DNA from: a bacterium D16-36
GTDB lineage: Bacteria > Bacillota > Clostridia > Lachnospirales > Lachnospiraceae
Assembly (NCBI GenBank): GCA_003611745.1
Contig: RAYF01000032.1
Span: 1-64,000, forward strand
Length of the DNA stretch: 64,000 bases
Reading direction: 5' to 3'
How positions within the stretch are numbered: position 1 is the stretch's first letter; each line of letters begins with the position of its first letter. Below, piece after piece: positions 45,921-54,184 of the stretch. The notes beneath the pieces were generated by a model. The model searched no databases. It was not told the DNA's origin and saw only the letters and a list, made by a program, of their open reading frames with translations. The position numbers were made by a program, and so were the translations under genes.

Positions 45921-46760
45921 ATGCGAAAAAAAACCTGTATTCTGGCAATAGGCATCATACTGCTATTAGAAGGAATCTTTCTTCCCTGCGTATTGCTTAA
46001 CAAATTTCCGGCAAATGCCATTAATGGCATAACAGCTGAAACACAGAAAGCTGCTTCCGCAAATGTGATTGCCGCTGATAACTATGATTCAATAAAAGAC
46101 AACCAGCCTGCAGCCGGAACGAGGAACCCCACACCCCAAAACAAGGCAGCGGGCAATAAGAAAATTAGAAAGCAAGCCAAAAAGATATATAGAAAAAACA
46201 AACAGATACTGGTTCTTGTAAATGCCGACCATGCCCTGGAAGAATCTTATCAGGCAAATCTGCGCCCTATCTGCAATGGACGCCTAAATGCATCTGATTA
46301 CCTGTACCCTTCTTTGGTAAAAATGCTTGCAGACGCAAGTGAGTCAGGTTTTACCTACTGGATTGCTTCGGCATGGCGCAGCAGGGAAAAACAGCAGAAA
46401 CTGATAGACGAAGACGTCAGGATAGCAATGCAGAAAGGTCTGTCTTATGATGATGCCTTGTCTGACACTTACAAAGAGACTATGCCTGCAGGGCATAGCG
46501 AACATGAAACCGGTCTGGCACTGGATATCCTTTGTTCCGGTAATATGAATATGGATACCTCACAGGCCGAGGAAGCAGGCAATATCTGGCTCCGTGAAAA
46601 CTGCTTCCTCTATGGCTTTATTCTGCGCTATCCCGAAGAACAGGAAACCATTACGGGAGTTCATTATGAGCCATGGCATCTCCGCTATGTCGGCACAGAA
46701 GCTGCAAAATTCCTGCATCGGCATAATTTAACTTTGGAAGAATTCTGGCAGCTTCTCTAA
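45921..46760 (+). CDS. VanY-like D-alanyl-D-alanine carboxypeptidase
   Basis: About 279 aa from ATG 45921 with AGGAGG SD. An N-terminal signal anchor (about 5-25) and a low-complexity spacer precede an M15B peptidase domain. The domain has the zinc motifs SEHETGLALDI near 193 and EPWHLRYVG near 255, plus SAWRSREKQQKLI. It trims terminal D-Ala from stem peptides in the wall. Its association with a VanR/VanS-like pair resembles vanRS-vanY arrangements, but no vanHAX or D-Ala-D-Lac ligase is present. This is likely normal wall remodelling, not glycopeptide resistance. Confidence 0.88.
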   Translation: MRKKTCILAIGIILLLEGIFLPCVLLNKFPANAINGITAETQKAASANVIAADNYDSIKDNQPAAGTRNPTPQNKAAGNKKIRKQAKKIYRKNKQILVLVNADHALEESYQANLRPICNGRLNASDYLYPSLVKMLADASESGFTYWIASAWRSREKQQKLIDEDVRIAMQKGLSYDDALSDTYKETMPAGHSEHETGLALDILCSGNMNMDTSQAEEAGNIWLRENCFLYGFILRYPEEQETITGVHYEPWHLRYVGTEAAKFLHRHNLTLEEFWQLL

Positions 46761-46780
46761 ACTTTCCTATAGAACATAAA

Positions 46781-46827
46781 AGAAGATATTCCTATCTATC
46801 GAAAACTCTGGAATATCTTCTTTTTAT
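46781..46827 (+). terminator. Terminator of the VanRSY-like operon
   Basis: AGAAGATATTCC (46781-46792) pairs with GGAATATCTTCT (46810-46821), followed by TTTTATT. Confidence 0.8.
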
Positions 46828-46828
46828 T

Positions 46829-46925
46829 CTCGCTGTGTGGTGGCTAAGGAACGCTCCGCGTTCCTACAGCAAGAATTTTCGCAGAAAATTCTTGCTAGGG
46901 CACAAGTAAAGTCTGTGACCTTTTT
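46829..46925 (-). repeat. Dispersed double-hairpin repeat, copy D with extra hairpin
   Basis: On the minus strand it begins directly after the coiled-coil gene stop. GGTCACAGAC...TGTGCCC forms a slightly imperfect hairpin 1, then CAAGAATTTT/AAAATTCTTG. An extra inserted hairpin AGGAACG/CGTTCCT (46847-46865) precedes the CCACCACACAG tail. Confidence 0.7.
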
Positions 46926-47998
46926 TATATTGTAGCATCAAATCCGCCTGCTACAGCTGCCTCAGCACCGCCTGTCTCTGCCGGAGCTGCTGCCGCTTCG
47001 CCGCCTTCTGCTGCGCTAGCCGCCTCACTCTGCATATCCACAGAAACCAATCCCATAGCTGCTGCAACCATTTCGTCAACAACCTGCTGTGCCTCTGTTG
47101 AAAGCTTAAGCCCATGGTTCTGCAAAACACCAATGCGCCTTCTCAAATATTCCATATCCGCATCCATCAAATCCATATCTTCCTGACGCCGATTGCGGTT
47201 CTTTTTCATCTTCTCACGGCTTCGTAATTCCTGCTGCAGCTGCTGCAGTTCTTTTTCAACCTTCTGACGGCTCGGAATGCTGTGTACCACGCTGTTTTTC
47301 TGCTTCTTTACGGTCTCTTTAGCCTGATTTCTCTTAGCCTGCTGTGCCTCGCTCTTAATGTTATTTACTTTTTTACGGGCAACACGGACCATCTTGTAAG
47401 CATGCTGCAAAGCAACCTGAATTTCTCTGTCCTCATATTTGCCGCTGGCCGCCTGCCTGCGCACCATACTCAGATTTGCAGAAGCAGAACTTAATGCATT
47501 GGCAGCCTGCGTTGTTGTCTTTGCTGCACCAATCGAATTAGAAACTCTGCGGTAATTATAAGAAAGCTTCCCTTTTTTGTTCTTTTTCTGCTCTCTCTGC
47601 TTCTTCTGCTGCTCACGCATCCTGTCTAACATCCGTTTCAGGGATTCCAGAATTCTCTCCGCCTCTTCCATTTTCTCACGGGCCGGATCCTTCTCCTCTT
47701 TTTCTTCCTTTTCGTCCTCTTCTTCTTCGTCAAGCCCTAACTTTTCCCTCTGCTCCTTGCGAAGGTATTCCTGATACCATGCTGCGCCTGCATTTGTCCT
47801 GTCAGATACTTCATACTGGACACCTTCCTCCTGCAGGGTATCACCGTTATCATTCTCTCCCGGAACAGCAGGCTGGGATGTCCCGCCCACCTTCTGTTTC
47901 TGTCTTGCTTCCGAAGCTCTGCGGATTTCCTGCGTCCTATTTCTTTCTGCTGCCTGAGCCTGCTGGGCAGCGAACTCTACTGCATTTTTTACTGCCAT
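46925..47998 (-). CDS. Coiled-coil protein of unknown function
   Basis: About 357 aa from ATG 47998 (GGAGG ten bases upstream). It has no signal peptide or membrane helix. The sequence is almost all helical: a Glu/Lys-rich coiled coil at about 95-150, an Ala/Ser-rich stretch AAKTTTQAANALSSASANLS, another basic coiled coil (about 195-290), and an Ala/Gly-rich tail. I associate this type with conserved hypothetical proteins of Lachnospiraceae. A scaffold role is possible, but no function can be assigned. Confidence 0.6.
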   Translation of the reverse strand: MAVKNAVEFAAQQAQAAERNRTQEIRRASEARQKQKVGGTSQPAVPGENDNGDTLQEEGVQYEVSDRTNAGAAWYQEYLRKEQREKLGLDEEEEDEKEEKEEKDPAREKMEEAERILESLKRMLDRMREQQKKQREQKKNKKGKLSYNYRRVSNSIGAAKTTTQAANALSSASANLSMVRRQAASGKYEDREIQVALQHAYKMVRVARKKVNNIKSEAQQAKRNQAKETVKKQKNSVVHSIPSRQKVEKELQQLQQELRSREKMKKNRNRRQEDMDLMDADMEYLRRRIGVLQNHGLKLSTEAQQVVDEMVAAAMGLVSVDMQSEAASAAEGGEAAAAPAETGGAEAAVAGGFDATI

Positions 47999-48355
47999 AT
48001 TACTCACTCCTCCTTGAAATCAAAAGCGGTAATGTCCGCTTATTTATCCCTCACTTCTGAGAAATTCTGCCATGCGGCACAAATCCTTTTGTCCGCAAAC
48101 CCATTAGTTTATCTATTATATCGGTAAATTCTTGATTTTAAATAATAGTTTTTTTGATTTTTATGCACACTACTGTATGATAAAAACTTTTTAATTAAAA
48201 TTTATGGTGGATTTAGATTATCCCTTTAGAAGTTCTTATATATCGGTATAGCCCGTATTTTCGAGCTTTCCCGGCATTTTTTAATATGGGGAGAAGTTCA
48301 CATATAATCTCATAACCTCTTAGGTTTTCCCTCTTGTTGGTAGCAAAAGTGGAGA

Positions 48356-48384
48356 TTGACATATTTGCAGACCATGCGTATAAT
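48356..48384 (+). promoter_or_regulatory. Promoter of the type III antitoxin RNA
   Basis: Consensus TTGACA (48356-48361), 17-bp spacer, TATAAT (48379-48384). The CATGCGTATAATAATAACAG containing the -10 box resembles part of the downstream RNA repeats. Confidence 0.85.
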
Positions 48385-48390
48385 AATAAC

Positions 48391-48541
48391 AGCAGGTAGG
48401 TAACTACCTTGAAAAGTAGTCCGTTCCCGGCCATGCGGAAAATAAACAGACCGTGTAAACGTAGTTCGCTCCCGGTCATGCGAATAATAAATAGACCGTG
48501 AAAAAGTTTTTAAGCCTCTTGTCCCGAAATGGCAGGAGGCT
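48391..48541 (+). ncRNA. Type III antitoxin RNA with two 45-nt repeats
   Basis: Two tandem 45-nt repeats, 48416-48460 and 48461-48505, are identical at about 37 of 45 positions. Conserved blocks include TCCCGG, CATGCG and AGACCGTG. They follow a consensus promoter and end at a terminator hairpin before the toxin gene. This promoter-repeat-terminator-toxin order is diagnostic of type III toxin-antitoxin loci, in which the toxin processes the RNA and each repeat folds into a pseudoknot that inhibits the toxin. The repeat number is low compared with ToxI. Confidence 0.8.
48511..48541 (+). terminator. Terminator between antitoxin RNA and toxin gene
   Basis: AAGCCTC (48512-48518) pairs with GAGGCTT (48536-48542) with internal pairs TG/CA. 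Leaky read-through here would set the antitoxin to toxin ratio. Confidence 0.65.
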
Positions 48542-48568
48542 TAACTTATACAAGGAGAAATGCTGCTT

Positions 48569-49072
48569 ATGAAAATTTTGACAGGAAGCCTATATTTTGT
48601 ATCTGATGATTTTTTTGCAAAGATACAAGACCCTTATCTGAAAGTTAATTATGAGGACACGAAACGTCCTCACTACTTCGCTTTTAAGGACAGTAAAACA
48701 GGGCTGTATTGGTTAGTCCCATGCAGTTCAAAAATAGAAAAGTTTGAGCGTCTGATACTGAAAAAGCAGGAACAACACAAGCCAACAGACACGATTAAAA
48801 TTGTGAAAATCTTTGACCGTAAAACGGTACTTCTCTTTCAAGATATGTTTCCTGTGACTGCAGAATACATAGACGGTCAGTATATAAAAGGCGGTCAACC
48901 TGTAAGGATTGCAGACCCTAAACTGATACAGAAATTAGAAAAGAACGCCAGAAAAATAATTAACCTGTTACATAACAGGGTACGCTTTACGCCAACGCAG
49001 CCAGACATACTCAAAATTGAAAAAATTATGTTAGCTGAATTGCGGAGTGCAGAAGAAACAGACAGAAAATAA
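48569..49072 (+). CDS. Type III TA toxin, ToxN/AbiQ/CptN-family endoribonuclease
   Basis: About 167 aa from ATG 48569 (alternative ATG 48560 is only 2 bases from AAGGAG). The sequence fits the ToxN/AbiQ superfamily: an N-terminal LTGSLYFVSDDFFAKIQDPY, PHYFAFKD then YWLVPCSS, a central IVKIFDRKTVLLFQDMFPV, and a C-terminal helical LLHNRVRFTPTQPDILKIEK. Such toxins cut mRNA and their own antitoxin RNA; several give abortive phage infection. The upstream repeats and terminator complete the locus. The precise subfamily (CptIN versus ToxIN) is my inference. Confidence 0.85.
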   Translation: MKILTGSLYFVSDDFFAKIQDPYLKVNYEDTKRPHYFAFKDSKTGLYWLVPCSSKIEKFERLILKKQEQHKPTDTIKIVKIFDRKTVLLFQDMFPVTAEYIDGQYIKGGQPVRIADPKLIQKLEKNARKIINLLHNRVRFTPTQPDILKIEKIMLAELRSAEETDRK

Positions 49073-49094
49073 TTTAGCGAAGGTGGACTTTTAC

Positions 49095-49193
49095 ATGAGT
49101 GAAAAAATAATGGACGCGCCCGCAAAACCGCATATTGCAAGGCTTTTTGAGATAATCAATCTTTCTAAATGCACAAATATAAACCGGATGTGA
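49095..49193 (+). CDS. Small ORF downstream of the type III toxin (32 aa)
   Basis: Begins MSEKIMDAPAKPHIARLFEI with AAGGTGG about nine bases upstream and ends in TGA at 49191-49193. It has no recognisable domain and is possibly the remnant of a longer gene. It is convergent with metG. Confidence 0.3.
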   Translation: MSEKIMDAPAKPHIARLFEIINLSKCTNINRM

Positions 49194-49251
49194 GAGCTGC
49201 CTGCCCTGACACCCGGCTTATCAAAAAACACAAACTATATTCCGAAAAGCA

Positions 49252-51237
49252 TCAACAAATCTCTGCGCCTGCAGGCATAGGTTTCTCTGGTGCCATCAGT
49301 GCCAGATTGCCATCCGCATCCTCTGCGCACAGAAGCATACCCTCCGACAATACTCCGGCAAGTTTCGCCGGCTTTAGATTTACCAGCACCATCACTTTTT
49401 TGCCAACCATCTCTTCGGCCGAATAATACTGTTTAATGCCTGATACAATCTGTTTTATCTCACTGCCTATCTTAACCTGGGAGCAGAGAAGTTTCTTGGA
49501 CTTTTTCACTTCCTCACAAGAAATAATCTCACCTACCTGAAACTGCATTTTCATAAAATCGTCAAATGTTATTTCAGGTTTTGCCTCTATATCAACCACT
49601 TCCTCTTCCGCCTCACCGGATTCTGCCTTGGCCTCCGCGATCTGCTTCTGTTTGATTTCTTCCGCCTTTGCAAGAACCTCTTTCGAATCCAGACGCATAA
49701 ATAAAATCTCAGGCGCTTCTGTCACCTTCGTCCCAGAAACATATCTGCCAAAACTATCCATTTCATCAATGCTTCTCTTTTCAGCATTTAACTGAGCCAG
49801 AATTTTTTCTGTCGTGTCCGGCATAAATGCCTCTAACAGGCTCGCACCGATAGTAATGCTTTCCACGAGATTATAAAGGACAGTAGAAAGCCTGTCTGCC
49901 TTCGCCGCATCTTTGCCCAGTACCCACGGCTCTGTCTCGTCAATATATTTATTGCAACGTTTGAAAAGCGAAAACACCTCTGTGATAGCATCTGCAACAC
50001 GAAGCTTCTCCATTTTCTCCACAACAGTTCTAGGGACCTCCAAAACCTTCGCCTTTAAATCTTCATCCACCTCCTCTGCAACACCCTTGTCTGCAATAAC
50101 ACCGCCTAGGTATTTGTTGCTCATAGAGATTGTCCTGTTTACCAGATTGCCCAAGACATTGGCAAGGTCAGAATTCATCCTCTCCACCATCAGTTCCCAG
50201 CTTATTACACCGTCATTTTCAAACGGCATCTCATGAAGCACAAAATAGCGAACGGCATCTACGCCAAATAAATCCACCAGATCATCGGCATAAATTACGT
50301 TTCCTTTTGACTTACTCATTTTGCCGTCTCCCTGAAGCAGCCATGGATGCCCAAATATCTGTTTTGGAAGGGGCAGCCCCAGAGCCATTAACATAACCGG
50401 CCAGTATATCGTATGAAAACGAAGAATATCTTTTCCTATCAGATGAAGGTCTGCCGGCCAGAATTTTTCATATAGATTTTCTCCATTTTCCAGAGTGTGA
50501 TTTCCATCCAAATCAAAACCAAGCCCTGTAATATAGTTGCTTAACGCATCAATCCACACATACACAACATGATCCGGGTCAAAATCTACCGGAATCCCCC
50601 ATTTAAATGAAGTTCTGGAAACACACAAATCCTGAAGCCCCGGAAGCAGGAAATTATTCATCATCTCATTTTTGCGTGATTCCGGCTGGATAAATTCCGG
50701 ATGGGAATTAATATGCTCAATCAGACGGTCGGCATATTTGCTTAATTTCAGGAAATATGCCTCCTCCTTTGCTGGCTGGCACTCCCTGCCGCAGTCAGGG
50801 CATTTTCCGTCAACTAGCTGGGATGACGTAAAGAATGACTCACAAGGCGTACAATACATCCCCTCATAATGCCCCTTGTAAATATCCCCCTGCTCATAAA
50901 GCTTTTTAAAGATTTTCTGAACCTGCTTCTCATGATAACTATCCGTAGTACGGATAAACTTGTCATAAGACGTATTCATCAAATCCCAGATAGTCTTTAT
51001 TTGCCCGGATACATCATCAACAAACTGCTTTGGTGTGATACCTGCTTCCTCCGATTTTAACTCAATCTTCTGGCCGTGCTCATCTGTACCGGTCTGAAAA
51101 CGCACATCATATCCCTGCATCCTCTTAAAACGCACAATACTGTCGGCAAGAACCGCCTCATAGGTATTTCCAATATGCGGTTTGCCGGATGTGTAGGCAA
51201 TCGCTGTCGTCAAGTAAAATGTTTTCTTTTCTTTCAT
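49252..51237 (-). CDS. metG: Methionyl-tRNA synthetase
   Basis: 661 aa from ATG 51237, after GGAGGTGG. The class I core has the HIGH-like KPHIGNTYEA near 20, a four-cysteine zinc knuckle (CTPCESFF...CPDCGREC) near 130-150, KMSKSKGN near 300, an anticodon-binding helical domain, and a C-terminal EMAP/Trbp111-like OB fold (MQFQVGEIISCEEV). It charges tRNA-Met for initiation and elongation. A T-box leader precedes it, so expression should rise when tRNA-Met is uncharged. Confidence 0.98.
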   Translation of the reverse strand: MKEKKTFYLTTAIAYTSGKPHIGNTYEAVLADSIVRFKRMQGYDVRFQTGTDEHGQKIELKSEEAGITPKQFVDDVSGQIKTIWDLMNTSYDKFIRTTDSYHEKQVQKIFKKLYEQGDIYKGHYEGMYCTPCESFFTSSQLVDGKCPDCGRECQPAKEEAYFLKLSKYADRLIEHINSHPEFIQPESRKNEMMNNFLLPGLQDLCVSRTSFKWGIPVDFDPDHVVYVWIDALSNYITGLGFDLDGNHTLENGENLYEKFWPADLHLIGKDILRFHTIYWPVMLMALGLPLPKQIFGHPWLLQGDGKMSKSKGNVIYADDLVDLFGVDAVRYFVLHEMPFENDGVISWELMVERMNSDLANVLGNLVNRTISMSNKYLGGVIADKGVAEEVDEDLKAKVLEVPRTVVEKMEKLRVADAITEVFSLFKRCNKYIDETEPWVLGKDAAKADRLSTVLYNLVESITIGASLLEAFMPDTTEKILAQLNAEKRSIDEMDSFGRYVSGTKVTEAPEILFMRLDSKEVLAKAEEIKQKQIAEAKAESGEAEEEVVDIEAKPEITFDDFMKMQFQVGEIISCEEVKKSKKLLCSQVKIGSEIKQIVSGIKQYYSAEEMVGKKVMVLVNLKPAKLAGVLSEGMLLCAEDADGNLALMAPEKPMPAGAEIC

Positions 51238-51261
51238 AGCCACCTCCAATTTTTCAACCAA

Positions 51262-51600
51262 AAAACGCCTTTAAGAAAAAATTCTTAAAGACGATTACCT
51301 CGTGTTACCACTTTAATTTATCCCTGCCTCACAGCAGAAACCTCAGCCACTGCGCCTATATTCATAGGTTACAGTGTGACACGGTAACGGGTGCACCCGT
51401 CGCAGCCTAGCAGCATACGCATAAGCATAAGCATAATAAGGAAATGATACCTAATGCCTATGCAAACTGTTCGGTGCGAAGCTCCGAGACCATCTTCCAT
51501 CATAGAATATAATACCCATTCTCAGCCATCCGGATTCTCTGTAAAAAATTCTATCATGTACTCTTCTCTTCACAGCCTTTTGCTGTTTTGTCTATTGTAG
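51262..51600 (-). promoter_or_regulatory. T-box riboswitch leader, probably Met-specific
   Basis: The minus-strand leader holds a long stem I (AGAGAATCC, GGATGGCTG, possible ATG specifier in GAAGATGGTCTC), the T-box AAAGTGGTAACACGAGG (about 51300-51316), and a terminator hairpin with GGCGTTTTTTGG next to metG. The T-box motif departs from the AGGGTGG consensus but the layout is clear. Confidence 0.85.
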
Positions 51601-51761
51601 CTTCCCAAACCGCATTTGTCAATCTATTTAATATATCCTTCATGGAAAACGACGTTTGACAAAATTTTATCTTGCATGCTAAAGGTGGCATAACTGCCTA
51701 CTTTCCGTGGTGGTTTTCCATCAAAAAAACATATATAATAATCTTTAAGAGGTGATATATA

Positions 51762-52436
51762 ATGAAATTAGAAGAAAAATTGCAAATGCTGAGAAAACAG
51801 AATGGTTATTCCCAAGAACAACTAGCTGATAAGATAGGGATAGCAAGGCAAACTGTTAGCAAATGGGAAAACGGGCAAGCAGTTCCAGAATTGAATGGAT
51901 TAATATCGTTAAGTGAGTTATATGGTGTAACTATTGACAGAATAGTGAAAGATGATGATGAATGCAACATTTTATTATGTAAAGGTGCAGATTTTGACAT
52001 CAATAACGCTGTTTCCTTTTTGGTTTCCGCAAAAAAGAATACTTATCCAATCAATGAAAATAAAGTGCAATCTTCTCGAATGAAATCCCGTGATTTTTGT
52101 TATGCAGAAAATGAGTATAAATATTATGATACCTATTTAGGTGGCGAAAAATTTACTGGTGAAGAAGCGGTATGGTACTATGATAACCCTATTTGGTGCA
52201 TGAATTATACTGGCCGGGTTATAGGGAGTAATTTTAACAACAGATTTTTGAAAGAAGTTTTATTGCAGGTTACGGAAAAATTTCCTTATCGGGGACCAAA
52301 GATATATACAAAAGGCGATTATCATTATCATTGTAAAGTAGATGGAGAATTTGTTTGGTTTCAAGGGTACGAAGACATTTTTTATTTGGATGAAAAAATA
52401 TATGAATGCTATTTTCATGGAGGTGTAATTCAATAG
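51762..52436 (+). CDS. XRE-family regulator with a DUF5680-like C-terminal domain
   Basis: 224 aa. The N-terminal helix-turn-helix (5-60) reads MLRKQNGYSQEQLADKIGI then ARQTVSKWENGQAVP. Residues about 80-224 form a separate domain with KSRDFCYAENEYKYYDTYLGGEKFTGEEAVWYYDNPIW, of the DUF5680 type. GAGGTG precedes the ATG. The stop TAG is directly followed by the ATG of the radical SAM gene, so the two form a coupled operon. The pair is AT-rich compared with neighbours, which suggests transfer. The DUF5680-type domain may sense a small ligand; this is not established. Confidence 0.75.
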   Translation: MKLEEKLQMLRKQNGYSQEQLADKIGIARQTVSKWENGQAVPELNGLISLSELYGVTIDRIVKDDDECNILLCKGADFDINNAVSFLVSAKKNTYPINENKVQSSRMKSRDFCYAENEYKYYDTYLGGEKFTGEEAVWYYDNPIWCMNYTGRVIGSNFNNRFLKEVLLQVTEKFPYRGPKIYTKGDYHYHCKVDGEFVWFQGYEDIFYLDEKIYECYFHGGVIQ

Positions 52437-53285
52437 ATGAATATTATAGAGCAAAAAGTAAATACAAAAGATTATCTAACGAAATCAAATTTGCCAGCAA
52501 GTGATTATGTAATTAACCCTTATGTCGGCTGTACTCACGCTTGCAAATACTGCTATGCTAGATTTATGAAAAGATTTACAGGACACAGAGAAGAATGGGG
52601 GAAATTTATAGATATTAAGCAATGTGAAAAACCTATTAATTTAAAGAGATTAAAAGGAAAATCTGTTTTTATGTCGTCTGTAACAGATTGTTATAATTCT
52701 TATGAGGAGAAATACGGTATCACAAGACAGATATTAGAACAGCTTGTAAATGCAGATTGCCAAATTACAATTTCAACAAAATCAACGCTCATTTTACGGG
52801 ATATAGAATTATTGAAAAAGATGTCCAATCTCAAAGTGGCATTTTCAATTAATACGTTGGACGACACATTCAGGGCGGATATGGATAAAGGCAGTTCCAT
52901 TAAGGACAGGCTTTATGCGATAGAAAAATTATATAATGCGGGTATTCATACGGTTTTATTTATGTCTCCTATTTTTCCGTATATCACAGAATGGAAAGGC
53001 ATAATTGACGGTACGAGAGAGAATGTATGTGAATATTGGTTTGAAAATCTGAACCTTAGGGGGGAATATAAAAACAGCATCCTCTCTTATATCAGTACAC
53101 ACTATCCAAACTTAAAAGAAAAATATGAAACAATTTATTTAAAAAAAGATAATACATATTGGGACAATTTGGCTGGTTTGCTCAATACATATTGTGACGA
53201 ACAGGGACTAAATTATGTCAATTACTTTTACCACGAAAAACTTGTTAAGAGAGGCAATGTAAAAGTCAAAAATCTTTTGCTTTAA
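52437..53285 (+). CDS. Radical SAM protein, SplB/Rv2578c-like
   Basis: 282 aa. The [4Fe-4S] motif is CTHACKYCYA (CxxxCxxC) near residue 32, preceded by VINPYVGC. The body fits COG1533-type radical SAM proteins related to spore photoproduct lyase: KSVFMSSVTDCYNSYEEKYG and LFMSPIFPYITEW. It generates a 5'-deoxyadenosyl radical; the substrate (DNA lesion or peptide/small molecule) is unknown. There is no Cys near the C-terminus corresponding to the SplB catalytic Cys, so photoproduct repair is unlikely. It is coupled to an XRE regulator, and its 3' end overlaps the LysR gene end by 20 bp in convergent orientation. Confidence 0.75.
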   Translation: MNIIEQKVNTKDYLTKSNLPASDYVINPYVGCTHACKYCYARFMKRFTGHREEWGKFIDIKQCEKPINLKRLKGKSVFMSSVTDCYNSYEEKYGITRQILEQLVNADCQITISTKSTLILRDIELLKKMSNLKVAFSINTLDDTFRADMDKGSSIKDRLYAIEKLYNAGIHTVLFMSPIFPYITEWKGIIDGTRENVCEYWFENLNLRGEYKNSILSYISTHYPNLKEKYETIYLKKDNTYWDNLAGLLNTYCDEQGLNYVNYFYHEKLVKRGNVKVKNLLL

Positions 53286-54174
53286 ATGTTCCAAGTACTT
53301 CAAGATAATCCATTCCTATCTTACTAAGATGCATATCCCTCCTCGTAAGATAACCTATCGTCATTTTTTCATCGGAATCCAGACGTACCGCAACATATTC
53401 TGCACCATTTAACTCCTCACAAATTATACCGGAGCAAATCGTATAGCCATTTATTCCTATCATTAAGTTTAGAAGTGTTGCCCTGTCGCTGGCCTTTATC
53501 AGTTTCTTGTATGGAACCGTGCTTAGTACTTCCTCTGCAAAATAAAAGGAATTGTGCGTGCCCTGTGAAAAGGAAAGGCAGGGAAAGTCCATAAGCTCCT
53601 CCAAAGCAATCTGTTCCTTTCCCGCCAGCGGGTGCGTTTTTGCCATATAGACATACAGGCCGCAGTCAAATATTGGATGGAACTGCAGACGGTACTCTGC
53701 AAATATTTTCTCCAATACCTGCCTGTTAAAATCATTCAGATATAAAATCCCAAGCTCTGATTTGCAATTCCTGACATTTTCAATTACTGTGTACGTTGTC
53801 TCCTCGTATATCTCAAATTCATAATCGTTCATGCCATATTGTTTAATAGTCTCAATAAACGCCTGAACAGCAAATGTATAATGCTGCATGGACACGCTGA
53901 ACTTCTTTTTTGATTCCCGTTTTGAAATATATTTAGCATCCAGCAGCTCATACTGCTCTAAGACCTGCCTTGCATATCCTATAAATTCCTCACCCTCTGT
54001 TGTCAGGGAAATTCCTGTTTTTGATTTATTAAAAATCTGAATCTCCACCTCTTTTTCCAAGGCAGCGATTGCGCCTGACAGGCTGGGCTGTGAAATATAC
54101 AGCTTTTTTGCTGCGTCATTAAATGAATTCTCCCCTGCCGCACAGACAGCATATTTTAATTGTATTAATGTCAT
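53266..54174 (-). CDS. LysR-type regulator next to cysK
   Basis: 302 aa. The N-terminal winged helix has LIQLKYAVCAAGENSFNDAA then KKLYISQPSLSGAIAALEKE. The effector domain continues to the end, about residues 90-300. It lies 10 bp after cysK on the same strand, so it probably senses O-acetylserine or a sulfur metabolite and controls cysteine synthesis. It is translated from ATG 54174 after AAAGGG. The specific operator is not identified. Confidence 0.85.
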   Translation of the reverse strand: MTLIQLKYAVCAAGENSFNDAAKKLYISQPSLSGAIAALEKEVEIQIFNKSKTGISLTTEGEEFIGYARQVLEQYELLDAKYISKRESKKKFSVSMQHYTFAVQAFIETIKQYGMNDYEFEIYEETTYTVIENVRNCKSELGILYLNDFNRQVLEKIFAEYRLQFHPIFDCGLYVYMAKTHPLAGKEQIALEELMDFPCLSFSQGTHNSFYFAEEVLSTVPYKKLIKASDRATLLNLMIGINGYTICSGIICEELNGAEYVAVRLDSDEKMTIGYLTRRDMHLSKIGMDYLEVLGTFKAKDF

Positions 54175-54184
54175 TGTTATCCCT

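Noticed and set aside
45921-46760. Vancomycin resistance operon
   Set aside because: Only VanR/S/Y-like genes are present; no ligase, dehydrogenase or VanX.
48416-48505. Mini-CRISPR or riboswitch
   Set aside because: Two direct 45-nt repeats without spacers, followed by terminator and toxin gene, fit a type III antitoxin better.
52437-53285. Spore photoproduct lyase
   Set aside because: It has the radical SAM core and general similarity, but no evident C-terminal catalytic Cys, and it is shorter than SplB.
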